A stretch of 64,000 nucleotides of DNA, taken from positions 1,054,001-1,118,000 of the forward strand of contig NZ_CP059676.1 in assembly GCF_014069875.1 (NCBI RefSeq). Reading direction: 5' to 3'. This document shows positions 46,271 to 56,982 of this stretch, one piece after another. Numbering within the stretch: position 1 is the first letter of the stretch; each line of letters begins with the position of its first letter. The position numbers were made by a program, and so were the translations under genes. A model generated the notes under the pieces. It was not told the origin of the DNA. It did not search any database and saw only the letters and a list, made by a program, of their open reading frames with translations. Origin of the DNA: Flaviflexus equikiangi. GTDB taxonomy: Bacteria > Actinomycetota > Actinomycetes > Actinomycetales > Actinomycetaceae.

Positions 46271-47620
46271 ATGACAAGAGGCGCTCTATTGTCCATAGCA
46301 ATAGCATTTATGCTGATGACTATAGGCACTGGTGTTGTCTTGGCAGCATCTGAACCCGCAATTTTCTTTCTAGGGCTTCTATTTTTAGTCACCGTTCTGT
46401 TGATTGTTCGGCGACCAATTTTGGCCTCTGTTGTGGTATTGTTGTACGCTTTACCTTTCAGTAGACCGAACCTGTTCGGTGATGAAGTCGCTTTCCTCGG
46501 TCTGACTTTCGCTCTCGTCGCGGTATTTCCAGCCGTCCTCGAAGATTTGCGGGCCCGTCGTACGGAGGTTTCCCACGGATTATCGCTGGCTTCTCTGATG
46601 CTATGGCTAACGATTTCTTATGCGTGGATCTTTCTGCGAGCGATCATAATAAATAGTGACAAGGCGATTAGTGTTTATATCGCTTCCTTTACGCTAACAT
46701 TCGGAACAATTCTTGCCGCCAACGTGGTTCTCGCCGATGCTCGACGGGCCAGAATATTCGGGAAGGCTCTCGTCTACCTTACAGCTGTCTGCTCTCTGTC
46801 TTTTCTTATTACCATGCTTGTGTGGGGGATTGTTGGAATAGGTGGTGGCCTCGTCGGTGTCCTGCCTTTTGCAAGTGGGGTGGACATCTATTTCCCTATG
46901 TCGACTACGCTCGGAACCCAGGAGATTTGGGGTTCGAACTGGCCCCGTTTGACAGGCTATGCTCGTGAGCCAGGTCTAATGGGCATGTGGTTCGCTTTTA
47001 CGTACTTCCTGGTTCCTATGCTTGGATTGAAGCACGACAAGTTGTGTCGAACACTGCTCGTCATTGGCATTCTCGTTACTTTTTCAGTGGCATCCGCGGC
47101 GATTTTCATTTCCGTTTGGATCGCTGTTTTTCTCTATTCGTCCATTGGAAGCGGTTTCTCAGTACAGAGGAAGGTACTCCGTCTTTTTGCTGGCACGATA
47201 GCCATTGGGGTGGGAGTCTGGTCAATTATCTATTCGCCCGTAATTGGGTTAAGCGAAAAGGTATCTCGCGATCCAGGATCTGTAGCGGAGAGGGAGGGTG
47301 CGACAAGAGCAGGTTTCCGGGCATTATTTGAATCGCCATTGCTGGGTGGCGGTGCCGTTGACGACATCGGCGGGCTGAATCTAGTCGCTTCTATCGCGGC
47401 GTACGGTGCCCCATTCGCTGTGGCGATAGGTTTGGCACTTTTGATGCCGCTGAGGTCTCATCCAAACAAGCGATTTCTTCTCGGTCCACTTATGGTTCTT
47501 TTTCTAACAGTAGCTACCGCTCAACCTCCACTCGACTCTGTCTGGATCTATGTGTCAGCCGTTGCGGCAATTCATCTTGCAGGGCATTCGCTTCCTGCGG
47601 CCAACCCGAGAAGCGCTTGA
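46271..47620 (+). CDS. Wzy-like polysaccharide polymerase
   Basis: A 449-residue membrane protein with about 11-12 helices and one larger outer loop. The loop carries WPRLTGYAREPGLMGMWFAF, resembling the R-x-x-G-x-x-x-E/D-P segment of Wzy/O-antigen ligase proteins. A second conserved region is SPLLGGGAVDDIGG. It polymerises the flipped repeat units on the outer face of the membrane. AAGGTGGAG precedes the ATG. It is the last intact gene of the locus before the insertion-sequence pile. Confidence 0.82.
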   Translation: MTRGALLSIAIAFMLMTIGTGVVLAASEPAIFFLGLLFLVTVLLIVRRPILASVVVLLYALPFSRPNLFGDEVAFLGLTFALVAVFPAVLEDLRARRTEVSHGLSLASLMLWLTISYAWIFLRAIIINSDKAISVYIASFTLTFGTILAANVVLADARRARIFGKALVYLTAVCSLSFLITMLVWGIVGIGGGLVGVLPFASGVDIYFPMSTTLGTQEIWGSNWPRLTGYAREPGLMGMWFAFTYFLVPMLGLKHDKLCRTLLVIGILVTFSVASAAIFISVWIAVFLYSSIGSGFSVQRKVLRLFAGTIAIGVGVWSIIYSPVIGLSEKVSRDPGSVAEREGATRAGFRALFESPLLGGGAVDDIGGLNLVASIAAYGAPFAVAIGLALLMPLRSHPNKRFLLGPLMVLFLTVATAQPPLDSVWIYVSAVAAIHLAGHSLPAANPRSA

Positions 47621-48222
47621 GAATGGTGCGTGTCGGTGGACTCTATCAACGGTGGAGTTCAGCGCGAAAGCACTGATTTGATCTTCCTGATTATGACGAA
47701 AGTGGCCAGGAGCAGCTGGAGGGAGTCTAGGCGTGGGAGCGTCGGTTATACTTTGAGTTATCTTCGCCACGATCAATTTAGGCTAGCTAGTGTGGTTTAA
47801 ACTTGAAGATTTGATTTAGTGGATCACCGATGGATTCCAGGGCGTGATGACGCTCGTCGAAGTCCAAAGTGAATATTCGTTGTTGTGAGAGCCGGACATG
47901 GTGCGGGCCAGAGCCAGTGGTCGTTCACGTCGATGGTGGCGGTGAGAGCCATTTATGGCGTGTTGGAGAGTCACCCTGGTTAGGCTCCTTCCGTCGCGTG
48001 GATTGGTCGCGCGACGAAAGGAGCATGTACCCATGGTACGAAAGATTTAGTCGAAGCTGATTTTAGAGCTTCGTTCCCAGGGATAATCAGGCCGCGTGAT
48101 CGCAGCCGCCCACGGGATGTTGGGCTGCTGTGGGTTTTTCGGACAGTCTTTTGATTGGTTTTCTTATGCTTGATTAGGGCGTTTGTTTAGTAGGGGTGGC
48201 GCGTTGGAGGGGAACGGGTGGC
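47621..48222. other. Gene-poor junction between wzy and the IS pile
   Basis: About 600 bp without a supported gene. A - strand frame (47816-48034) ends in NNEYSLWTSTSVITPWNPSV and may be the tail of a lost gene, but no family could be assigned. The locus probably once continued here and was cut by insertion events. Confidence 0.4.
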
Positions 48223-48241
48223 GCGGGCATTTAGTAACGGT

Positions 48242-48274
48242 GCTCGGGGCCCGTTGGAGTTACTGGCCCCGAGC
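48242..48274 (-). terminator. Stem-loop after istB
   Basis: A perfect 10-bp stem (GCTCGGGGCC at 48242-48251, complement at 48265-48274) lies 8 bp beyond the istB stop on the - strand, just inside the candidate IS end. Confidence 0.6.
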
Positions 48275-48918
48275 CGTTGGGGTCAGTCGTTGTCTATTGA
48301 GTAATGGTCGCGCATGTTTGCGGTGCCGAGCCTGATGATGGTCGCTCCTGTGGTGATCCGTGACAGGGTTGAATCAGCAGAGATCTCGGTAGGGAATGCT
48401 TGATACCAGTCAGCTGGTTCACTTTGAGCTGCGATCATTGTTGAACGGCCGGCGTCGGTGCGGGCAACGAAGATCTCGAACAGGTCGTAGGCGGTCTGGT
48501 TGCTGATCGGGGTGGTGAAGAAGTCATCGAGGATTACTAGGTCAACGTCTTTGTATCGGGCTAGGATCCGGTGGTACTTCTCCTTGTCTGTGTCAGCGAG
48601 CTGGAGTTGGTAGTCGAGCTCTTTGAGTCGTGTGAACGCGACGCTGTACTGCTTTTGGCAGGCGGCTATTCCCAGTGCTTGAGCGATGTATGACTTTCCC
48701 GCTCCTGTGGGACTGAGTAAGAGCACGTTGCGTCCGGTTTCTATCCAATCGCATTGGGCCAGGGAGGTCATTTGTGGCTTCGTGATGTCTCTGCTGGTGA
48801 GGTAGGTGATGTCGTTGATGTGAGCGTGTGGGGTGGGGAAGCGTGCTTGTTTGATCAGCTTCAGCGCATTGGTTTCGCGTCTGCCGAGGAATTCGGCTTC
48901 CAAACATTCGACGATCAC

Positions 48919-50343
48919 AGTAGTGCCCCTTAGAGTGGTGTAGCCCCCGGGGTGGTCGTGAGCGTCGTTGCTGACGTGGACACGGTCACCGTGGGATCCT
49001 TCGAGAAAGCTCTCTACTTCCCACTCGAAAGGACATCGCCACGATGACCGCTCCTCATATTATCGACCCTGCAGGCCTGCTCCGTGAAGCCCTGGCCGAA
49101 GCATCCCCGGACTTGATGCGCGATCTGCTGCAGGCCATGATCAACGCCCTGCTTTCAGCAGACGCCGATGCCGTGGTCGGGGCGGAATGGGGCAAGCCCA
49201 GCCCCGACCGCCGCACCCAGCGCAACGGCTACCGCCACCGGCCCCTGGACACCCGGGTCGGCACAGTGGATGTTGCTGTCCCAAAACTCAGATCGGGCAC
49301 ATATTTTCCCGACTGGCTGCTCGAGCGCAGAAAACGAGCCGAAACAGCACTGATCACGGTCGTGGCTGACTGCTACCTCGCCGGCGTCAGCACTCGGCGG
49401 ATGGATAAGCTCGTGAAAACCCTGGGTATTCATTCCCTGTCGAAGTCGCAGGTCTCGCGCATGGCTACTGACCTGGACGAGCACGTGGACCAGTTCCGTC
49501 ACCGCCCGCTCGATGAGGCCGGCCCGTTCACGTTCGTCGCTGCTGACGCGCTGACCATGAAGGTCCGCGAGGGCGGGCGTGTGATTAACGCGGTCGTCCT
49601 CATCGCTACCGGCGTCAATGCCGATGGTAGGCGTGAAGTCCTCGGCCTGCGGGTTGCGACCAGTGAGACCGGGGCGGCATGGAACTCCTTCTTCGCCGAC
49701 CTCGTCGCACGCGGCCTGACCGGCGTGCGTTTAGTGACTTCTGATGCTCATGCGGGCCTGATCGAGGCGGTCGCAGCGAACCTGCCGGGTGCGTCCTGGC
49801 AGCGATGCCGCACGCACTACGCCGCGAACCTGATGAGCGTGTGCCCCAAGAGCTACTGGCCGGCAGTCAAAGCGATGCTGCACTCGGTCTACGACCAGCC
49901 CGACGCAGCCAGTGTCCACGCCCAATTCGACCGGCTCTTGGACTACGTCGGCGATAAGCTCCCTGAAGCTCACGATCATCTGGACGGCGCACGTGCCGAT
50001 ATCCTTGCCTTCACCGGTTTCCCGACCGGGGTGTGGGCCCAGATCTGGTCCAACAACCCCAATGAGCGCCTCAACCGCGAGATCCGTCGCCGCACCGATT
50101 CGGTGGGGATCTTCCCCAACCGAGAGGCGATCATCCGCCTGGTCGGTGCGGTCCTGGCCGAGCAGACCGATGAATGGGCCGAAGGGCGCCGCTACCTCAG
50201 CCTCGACGTTCTCGCCAGAAGCCGCCTCCACATGCTTCCCGAGACCACAGACGAGGTGAGCGACGATCCTCTCGAACTGACCGCCTAACCACTAATTGAA
50301 GAACCGAAGGAACACCGGCTACACCACTCAAAGGGACTTGACC
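48919..50343 (+). mobile_element. IS256-family insertion sequence (intact)
   Basis: A 1425-bp element flanked by an 8-bp direct duplication, ACGATCAC, at 48911-48918 and 50344-50351. Terminal inverted repeats of 28 bp (48919-48946 and 50316-50343) match at 21 positions, with a perfect inner 13-mer GAGTGGTGTAGCC. It contains one transposase gene. Size, duplication length and transposase all fit IS256. Recent insertion is likely because the duplication is exact. Confidence 0.93.
49044..50288 (+). CDS. IS256-family transposase
   Basis: A 414-residue mutator-type DDE transposase. Visible motifs are VAADALTMKVREGG (first Asp region), VTSDAHAGLIEAV (second Asp) and NPNERLNREIRRRTDSVGIF (third acidic residue with the family's N-E-R-L-N signature). 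The N-terminal region has the zinc-binding-like RNGYRHRPLDTRVG segment. The frame is complete and AAAGGA precedes the ATG. It should be functional. Confidence 0.95.
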   Translation: MTAPHIIDPAGLLREALAEASPDLMRDLLQAMINALLSADADAVVGAEWGKPSPDRRTQRNGYRHRPLDTRVGTVDVAVPKLRSGTYFPDWLLERRKRAETALITVVADCYLAGVSTRRMDKLVKTLGIHSLSKSQVSRMATDLDEHVDQFRHRPLDEAGPFTFVAADALTMKVREGGRVINAVVLIATGVNADGRREVLGLRVATSETGAAWNSFFADLVARGLTGVRLVTSDAHAGLIEAVAANLPGASWQRCRTHYAANLMSVCPKSYWPAVKAMLHSVYDQPDAASVHAQFDRLLDYVGDKLPEAHDHLDGARADILAFTGFPTGVWAQIWSNNPNERLNREIRRRTDSVGIFPNREAIIRLVGAVLAEQTDEWAEGRRYLSLDVLARSRLHMLPETTDEVSDDPLELTA

Positions 50344-51094
50344 ACGATCACCTCAGCAGCGGTCATATTCACCCAGTCTGGGTCGTCACCGAGTTCTTCT
50401 AGGCGGGCGCGGAAGCGGCTTATTCTTAGCTTTGTGAAGAGCGCATCGACGTCGTCGATGACGGTGCTTTTCAGTTTCATGCCTCTACCTCCGTACCGGT
50501 CGTGGGGAGGCGGTAGGCATCGGCGCCGCGGACCATTCCTGCTGTGATTGGAGTGGTGGTCTGGGTTGATAGTCCTCGGGGTGAATCCTGGCCAGGGTTG
50601 AAGGTGGTTTGGGTGTAGAAGTCCTTGACCGCGGTTTTGGAGACTCGTCGTCCTGATTCGATCAACAGACGGCAGGCATTTTCTAGACGAGGTCCGCGCC
50701 CGGCGCTGGCGCGGTTTAGAATCTCATTACATGCGTGGAAAGCTTGGGCATCTGCTTCAACAGTGTCGAACAGGTCCTCGATGACTTGCCTCGTGTGGGG
50801 CCCGATTCGACTAGCTCGATCGACAAAGCGTTGCCGTGACCACAGGGCGCTTGTGTCTTTATGTTGATCAGGAACGTGGGACGGGTCAGTGGAGTAACGG
50901 CTACTGACTCGTCCCCGGTAGCGTTCATGGCTGGCAACCAGGTTCGAGTTGATACTGATGTGGACTGTGTCCTCGGTGATCACAATGTCGGCCATAGCTC
51001 CCACGTGGACAGGTGGGACAGAGTAATAATGTCCGTGGATATGAATGATTCGGCCTGGGTTTAGTTCCGTGCTTTATAGCAGAATAGGAACATT

Positions 51095-51409
51095 ATGCCC
51101 AGAAAGTATGACCCCGAACTGAAGCAGCGTGCGGTGCGGATGGTTTCCGAGGCTCTTCCCGATCACCCCACTCGCACAGCCGCGGTCCGTCATGTCGCGG
51201 ACCTGCTCGGGGTAGGCGCAGAGGCCCTGCGAACCTGGCACCGGCAGGCCGAAGTCGACCACGGTAAAAGGCCCGGCGTGACGACCGACTTAGTCGCCGA
51301 GAATAAACGACTGGAGCGTGAGAACGCTGAGCTGCGCAAGGCTAACGAGGTGCTTAAAGCTGCGAGTATATTTTTCGCGAAGGAACTCGACCGGCCACGG
51401 ACGAAATGA
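51095..51409 (+). CDS. IS3-family transposase OrfA
   Basis: A 104-residue protein with the IS3 OrfA pattern: an N-terminal HTH (KYDPELKQRAVRMVSEAL, then VRHVADLLGVGAEALRTWHRQ) and a C-terminal leucine-zipper-like helix (ENKRLERENAELRKANEVLK). The stop overlaps the orfB ATG by 4 nt (ATGA). AATAGGAA precedes the start. OrfA binds the element ends and, when fused to OrfB by frameshifting, gives the active transposase; a frameshift site was not proven here. Confidence 0.93.
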   Translation: MPRKYDPELKQRAVRMVSEALPDHPTRTAAVRHVADLLGVGAEALRTWHRQAEVDHGKRPGVTTDLVAENKRLERENAELRKANEVLKAASIFFAKELDRPRTK

Positions 51410-52317
51410 TCGCTTTCATCGATACTTATCGTGATCGTTTCGGAGTTGAGTTCCTCTGCGCCACGCTTCGTGGGGCAGTCCGTGGATTTATCACCTCCCG
51501 TGGATACCGTGCCGCGAAGAGCCGGCCCCCGTCAGCCCGTCAGCTGAAAGACGAGCTGCTGATTCCAGAGATCCAGCGCCTGCACGAAGAGCATTACAGC
51601 GTCTACGGACGCCGCAAGATGCATGCGCTCCTGAAACGACAGGGCTGGGACATCGGCCGCGATCAGACTCACAGGCTCATGAAACTCGCCGACGTTGAAG
51701 GTGTTCGCAGGTCGAAGAAGGCTTTCACCACGATCCCTGATTCCGGCTTAGCGCTGCCCGGGGACCTGGTGGAGCGCCGGTTTGTTGCTGACCGACCTAA
51801 CCAATTGTGGGTCTGCGACATCACCTATGTCGCCACCTGGTCCGGGTTCGCCTACGTCTCTTTCATCATCGACGTCTTCGCTCGTCGTATCGCCGGCTGG
51901 AATGTTGCCTCGACATTGAAAGCTGACGTGCTGCCACTGCAAGCTTTGGAGATGGCTGCCTGGCAAAACGACGGTGACCTTGATGGAGTGATCCATCATA
52001 GCGATCACGGCTCGAACTACATGTCCCTGGTCTACACCAGCAGGGTCAATGAACTCGGCGCCAAGCCCTCTACCGGGACCGTCGGCGATAGTTTTGACAA
52101 CGCGATGGCTGAATCGGTTAATGCTCTCTACAAGGCCGAACTGATTCGTCAGCGCGGGCCGTGGAAGACCGTGGAAGAAGTTGAGCTGGCAACCCTGGAA
52201 TACGTGTGGTGGTGGAACAACAAACGCCTCCACGGTGAACTTGGCTACCGCAGCCCGCTCGAGGTCGAGACCGCCTACTACACTGAACAAGAATCCCGCC
52301 TGACACCAGTCCGGTGA
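51406..52317 (+). CDS. IS3-family transposase OrfB (integrase core)
   Basis: A 303-residue DDE integrase. An HTH_21-like N-terminal region (IQRLHEEHYSVYGRRKMHALL) is followed by the catalytic core with LWVCDITYVATWSG (Asp 1), GVIHHSDHGSNYMSL (Asp 2) and GDSFDNAMAESVNALYKAEL (Glu). The C-terminus NNKRLHGELGYRSPLEVE is the family's usual ending. All catalytic residues are present and the frame is complete. Confidence 0.95.
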   Translation: MIAFIDTYRDRFGVEFLCATLRGAVRGFITSRGYRAAKSRPPSARQLKDELLIPEIQRLHEEHYSVYGRRKMHALLKRQGWDIGRDQTHRLMKLADVEGVRRSKKAFTTIPDSGLALPGDLVERRFVADRPNQLWVCDITYVATWSGFAYVSFIIDVFARRIAGWNVASTLKADVLPLQALEMAAWQNDGDLDGVIHHSDHGSNYMSLVYTSRVNELGAKPSTGTVGDSFDNAMAESVNALYKAELIRQRGPWKTVEEVELATLEYVWWWNNKRLHGELGYRSPLEVETAYYTEQESRLTPVR

Positions 52318-53552
52318 CAGGAAAAACGGCCGGAACTAAACCCAGGCCGAATCAGAACATGGTAATTCTTGGCGACTTTCACCTGTTTGAGCTCGACGTG
52401 TTGCCAGGCCGTGCTCGGCAGTGACTGTAAGAACGGCTTCTCATCAAGAGTGAAAATCTCTAGACGAGATTGATCTGCGCCGCGGAAGGGGCCATTATTA
52501 TTCGCTGCCAGGCGGTCACGTATCGCAGTATTGAGCTCTGCCAGGGTGGCGAAGTTCTGATCGCTAAGATACTCAGTGATCCAGGTCTGACAGACTCTCA
52601 CCGCGGTTTCTACTGCTGCTTTATAGCGTGGCTTATATACCTTGGCTGGCACGATTGCTGTCCCGTAATAGTGGGCGAAGTCTTGATAGCCTGCGGTGAT
52701 TGACCGGTGAGCGTCCTTCATCTTTGGTCGATACGTTGCGGTCGCCGCATTGTCGCAGACCACGAGCTCAGGGACCCCGCCAAACGCGGTGAATGCCTGG
52801 GCGTGACCGTCTAGCCATGCTGTCATCCGCATATTCGTATAAGCCCGCGCAAAGATGATCCCTGAGAACGGCAGCACCGCCACGAACAGGTAGGCCTTTG
52901 TCTTTGTCCCATTGATTGGGTCGAGAATCTGCAGGGGGTCACCGGCCCAGTCGACATACATCTCCTGTCCGGGCTCATGGGTGATCACAGCAACCAGGTC
53001 ATGACGTTGAGTGTGATCGCGGATCAGTTGGCAGAACTGTCGGTAACTATAATGAATTTGTCCACCTTGAGGTGTGGAGTCCAGGTACTTCACCCACAAC
53101 ACCTTCAATGTCGGCTTCTTCGGGCCTTTCAAAGCCTTCAGAATTGCCTCCAAGTCGGGTTCGACAAAGTCGGCACGGCGTCCGCGACGCCCATCAGGAA
53201 ACAACTCCTGGAGCCGACTATCGGTTAAGGCATAAACAGCATCAGCGTCCATCTCTGTCTGAGCGAGGACCGCTCGGGCCTGGCCAATCGACGTGTTTGA
53301 GCATTCCACTATCAAGTTGATCTGAGCGACGGATGTGTTTTTCAATAACAGCTTCATAATCTGCTTATAGTCAGTCATCGAACATGACCTTCCTTCCAAG
53401 AATTCTGTGATCGTCACTGACCACAGATACCTAGAAGCTTCCCTGAAAACCGTTACTGATTATCCGCTTTCACGTTATCAACTCCACGCTGATGGCGCTC
53501 ATTGGTTTTCCCCGGTTGTGCTCATTGAAATTCCCCAGGCCGCGGTCTCAGA

Positions 53553-54342
<790 letters not shown>

Positions 54343-54346
<4 letters not shown>

Positions 54347-54490
54347 GACAGGGTGTTCCTCCCTCGTGCGATCGCTTCATAGATTGATAGGTCAATGATC
54401 TGAGCCGGTTCAGCAGACCGTGTGGGGCCGGTGAGCTGGGCTGCTGCGGCACGAGAGCGTTCTCCGGGTGGGATGCGTTCCTTCTTCCGG
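54343..54490 (-). pseudogene. istA: 3' end of istA belonging to the second IS21 element
   Basis: A short - strand frame ends QIIDLSIYEAIARGRNTLS with its TGA overlapping the ATG of the istB at 54346, exactly as expected for an istA tail. Only the last ~45 codons remain. Upstream it runs into the istB start of a third element, so a deletion or recombination joined two IS21 elements here. Confidence 0.6.
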
Positions 54491-54584
54491 TGAGCCCGTC
54501 ATCAAGAGCGCTCAAAGCATCGAGCAGAGGTTCGGCTCCCATGTCGCGCATTTTGTTCTTCGTTTCAGTATCGAGCATCGTCAT
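54485..54584 (-). pseudogene. istB: 5' end of istB belonging to a third IS21 element
   Basis: About 33 codons from an ATG at 54584 (MLDTETKNKMRDMGAEPLLDAL split by the start, then SALDDGLTG) match the N-terminus of another IstB subgroup. The ATG overlaps the stop of the istA at 54581. The rest of the gene is absent. Confidence 0.6.
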
Positions 54585-55522
54585 TTAGATCGGCCTCCGC
54601 CATAGTAGGCCGCCCCGCGAACATAGCCGCCACCTTCACCCGAAGAGGAGGAGACAGTCGTGCTGGTTTTGTCTTGTCCGGTATCGAGGATCGGGCGCAC
54701 GTGGCTATAGCGTGGGGAACGAATGTTGGCCTCCAAGGCAATCTTGCAGGCGACCTCTACCCGACCGGCAGTAAATCGCCTCGATAGGCGCAGGACTGCC
54801 AGCGCGGGGTCCAGGCCCTGCTCTGTGACTGGGACAGCGGCAAAGATCCGATCAACGACCGTGAGGGCGTTCGGTCCGATCCTGGTGGCCCAGTCACGGA
54901 CGCGGTGCTCGTCCCAGGGCTGATAGCCCTTCCCGTCAGGCAGGTCGCCGTCATGCGTGCGGTACACGCCGCTGGTCCCGGTGGGGACGCGGACGTGACT
55001 GGTGAGCCGATCATGACCGTCGTAGATCTCCACCATCGTCGGCGTGATCCGTAGGTCAACCGTTTTACCGATATTGGGGTACGGCACGGAGTAGGAGTTC
55101 TTCTGCCACACCACGTGAGAGTTCTTGGCGACTTTACGGCCATAGACCCAGGTAGCAATCTCATACGGCACAGGTGGCAAAGGCCGCAGCAGGGGCTCCT
55201 CCTCGGTGCGGAAGACACTCGCGCGAGAGCCTGCACGCTTCTGGAAGGGCTCAGCATTATAAGTTTCGAGCTCAACGTGGATTGCTTGGCGCAGCTGCGC
55301 AAGAGAAGCGAAGGAATGCTCTCTGAGCTTGGCGTTGATTCTCGTGGCCACGTGCCAGACCGTGTTCTCCACACTCGCTTTGTCTTTGGGTTTCCCCACC
55401 CGGGCTGGGAGCACTGCTGCTGAGTAATGTCTGGCGAGCTCACGGTAGGAATCATTCAAGACGATCTCGCCCTCCCGGGGCCGAGCGATCACACCAGTTT
55501 TCAGATGCCCTATTTCTACTTG
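54581..55522 (-). pseudogene. istA: istA of a third IS21 element, 5' truncated
   Basis: About 310 codons of an IstA C-terminal part: LKTGVIARPREGEIVLNDSY, then PARVGKPKDKASVENTVW (the segment with the last catalytic Glu), KVAKNSHVVWQKNSYSVPYP and a serine/glycine-rich tail. The N-terminal HTH and the first two catalytic Asp regions are missing. The remaining frame is open back to the stop codon of the adjacent BY-kinase gene at 55523, so the element end lies right at the kinase 3' end. Confidence 0.85.
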
Positions 55523-56917
55523 TTAACCCTCGTGTCGCGGCCGAAGCGAGGCCTTTTTACGACTACTGTCGGTTTGCTTCGTACCCGACGAATACTCAGA
55601 GTAGTAACCGTAGCGATCGTTGAGTGCTGAGACGCTAACGTCGTTGAGGACGAAGCCGACTACTTCTGCGGATCCAGTCTCGAGAGTTTCGAGGGTTGCT
55701 TCGACCTGAGCGTCGCGGGTCTGGTTGGCGCGAGTGACGAGGATTGCACCGCCGGTGCGTGAGGCAAGGATTGTTGCGTCGGTGACGGGGAGGACCGGGG
55801 GAGTGTCGATGATGACATGGTCGAACTCTCGCTCCGCAACCTGGAGCAGCGATTCCATTGCTTTTGAACCGAGAAGCTCTGACGGGTTCGGGGGAACCGT
55901 TCCAGCGGGGAGAACCCAGAGGTTGGACATCGCCGGGATGGTGAGATCAGCGAGAGTACCTCTGCGCGTCAGAACATCTGCCAGCCCTAGCTCGCTATCG
56001 AGACCAAGGCGTGCAGCGACCTGGGGGCGTCGAAGGTCAGCATCGATGAGAAGAACGGAATCGCCCGATTGTGCGAGAACCTTCGCCAGGTTCACTGACG
56101 TTTGTGTCTTGCCTTCACCTGGCATCGTTGACGTAATAACGAGCGATGAGCGCCGCTCTCCACCCAGTCCAATGAAGGAGATGTTGGTGCGCAGCCTTCG
56201 GTATGCCTCTGCGTGTGCGTGCTGTTCAGAGGGCTTCGCATTGGCATTGACATGGCCGATTGTCGCCAGGACTGGAGTGCTGGATATTTCTTCCAGATCT
56301 GCCGTGGTGCGGATACGAGTATCGAGAACGGAACGCAGGAGCGCCTGGCCGTAGCCGAGAAGAGCGCCAAGCATGATGCCGAGGACAAGGTTGGTGAGAG
56401 GCTTCGGCGCAGAAGGCGATGACGGAACGACTGCGGGATCGATGACTGTTGCCCGGACGAGGCCCTGGCCTTCCATGGTTGTCGGCGACAGTTCGTTCAC
56501 GGTCGTGACAAGGCTGGCTGCGACAGCATCAGTAAGTTCTGCGATCTCCGCGGGGTCTGTGCCGCTGACGGAGACGGAAATGAGTGACGTCGAGTTGGGG
56601 GAGGTCACGGAGATCCTGCCGGCCAGTGCCTTCGGTGTCGTATCCATGCCCAGCTCGTCGATGACCGGCTGGAGAACGACAGCTGTTTCGGTGACCTGGA
56701 CGAATGACTGGACCTGACGCTCCGCATAGCTGGCGCCCTGCGAGAGCTCGCCCGCGGTCTCGCCGCTCTCGACGATGACGAACACGGAGGCGGAGGCGTT
56801 GTAGACGGGAGTTTGGAGCACGGTATAGCCCGCCACGGCAGCGACGACGAGAAGGAGGGTCGCAACGATGCTTCGCCAGTAATCACGGAAAATCTTGAGA
56901 TACTGTTGAAGCTCCAT
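55523..56917 (-). CDS. Wzz-domain tyrosine autokinase (BY-kinase)
   Basis: A 464-residue bacterial tyrosine kinase that controls polysaccharide length and export. An N-terminal Wzz region is flanked by two membrane segments (~17-36 and ~176-196) with an outer domain between them. The cytoplasmic kinase domain has Walker A TSTMPGEGKTQTSVNLA (~262-278), Walker A' LLIDADLRRP (~289-298) and Walker B HVIIDTPPV. The tail has a Tyr cluster (RYGYYSEYSS, ~435-444), the autophosphorylation target. The 3' end abuts an IS21 fragment, so the last residues may be altered. Divergent from the SGNH gene; AGG lies before the ATG. Confidence 0.93.
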   Translation of the reverse strand: MELQQYLKIFRDYWRSIVATLLLVVAAVAGYTVLQTPVYNASASVFVIVESGETAGELSQGASYAERQVQSFVQVTETAVVLQPVIDELGMDTTPKALAGRISVTSPNSTSLISVSVSGTDPAEIAELTDAVAASLVTTVNELSPTTMEGQGLVRATVIDPAVVPSSPSAPKPLTNLVLGIMLGALLGYGQALLRSVLDTRIRTTADLEEISSTPVLATIGHVNANAKPSEQHAHAEAYRRLRTNISFIGLGGERRSSLVITSTMPGEGKTQTSVNLAKVLAQSGDSVLLIDADLRRPQVAARLGLDSELGLADVLTRRGTLADLTIPAMSNLWVLPAGTVPPNPSELLGSKAMESLLQVAEREFDHVIIDTPPVLPVTDATILASRTGGAILVTRANQTRDAQVEATLETLETGSAEVVGFVLNDVSVSALNDRYGYYSEYSSGTKQTDSSRKKASLRPRHEG

Positions 56918-56982
56918 ACTTAAACCTGCGTCCTTTTAACTTGCTTTGATATTTCTTTACGAGCTTAGACTCGCATTACTAT

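Larger units (their letters stand above)
48283..50480 (-). pseudogene. istB: istB, IS21 helper ATPase, interrupted by an IS256 element
   Basis: IstB is the AAA+ helper of IS21 transposition. The start (ATG at 50480, KLKSTVIDDVDALFTKLRI..) and the main part (from 48910 down to 48283, with Walker A LLSPTGAGKSYIAQAL and Walker B VDLVILDDFF) are separated by an IS256-family element. Joining 50480-50344 to 48910-48283 gives exactly 255 codons in one frame, the normal family length, so the gene was intact before the insertion. The joined sequence reads AAEVIVECLEAEFLGRR across the junction. Confidence 0.9.
51046..52354 (+). mobile_element. IS3-family insertion sequence (intact)
   Basis: A 1309-bp element with perfect 24-bp terminal inverted repeats (51046-51069 and 52331-52354, starting TGATTCGGCC) and a 3-bp target duplication GAA (51043-51045 and 52355-52357). 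The ends are 5'-TG and CA-3', as usual for IS3. It carries orfA and orfB. It is inserted in istA in the orientation opposite to that gene. Confidence 0.94.
50477..53378 (-). pseudogene. istA: istA, IS21 transposase, interrupted by an IS3 element
   Basis: The N-terminal part (53378 down to 52355) has an HTH-like start (QIMKLLLKNTSVAQI), the DDE motifs YVDWAGDP and VVCDNAATATY and PRYKAAVETAV. The C-terminal part (51042 down to 50477) continues HIHGHYYSVPPVHVGAM. Joining across the inserted element gives 530 codons in one frame (reading KVAKNYHVHIHGHYYS at the seam), so a full IstA was broken by a single insertion. The stop overlaps the istB ATG. A possible start 13 codons upstream (53417) also exists. 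Confidence 0.9.
48223..53467 (-). mobile_element. IS21-family element interrupted by two other IS elements
   Basis: istA (50477-53378) and istB (48283-50480) of one element run on the - strand with the ATGA overlap typical of the family. Candidate terminal repeats are ACCGTTACTGAT..CCGC at 53449-53467 and the inverted copy at 48223-48241 (15 of 19 matching); exact ends are not proven. Removing the two inserted elements and their duplications leaves about 2.5 kb, the usual IS21 size. The transposase and helper are both broken, so this copy should be inactive unless the insertions excise. Confidence 0.75.

Noticed and set aside
47816-48034. 72-codon - strand frame as a transposase remnant
   Set aside because: The C-terminal residues look gene-like, but no transposase family motif could be recognised.
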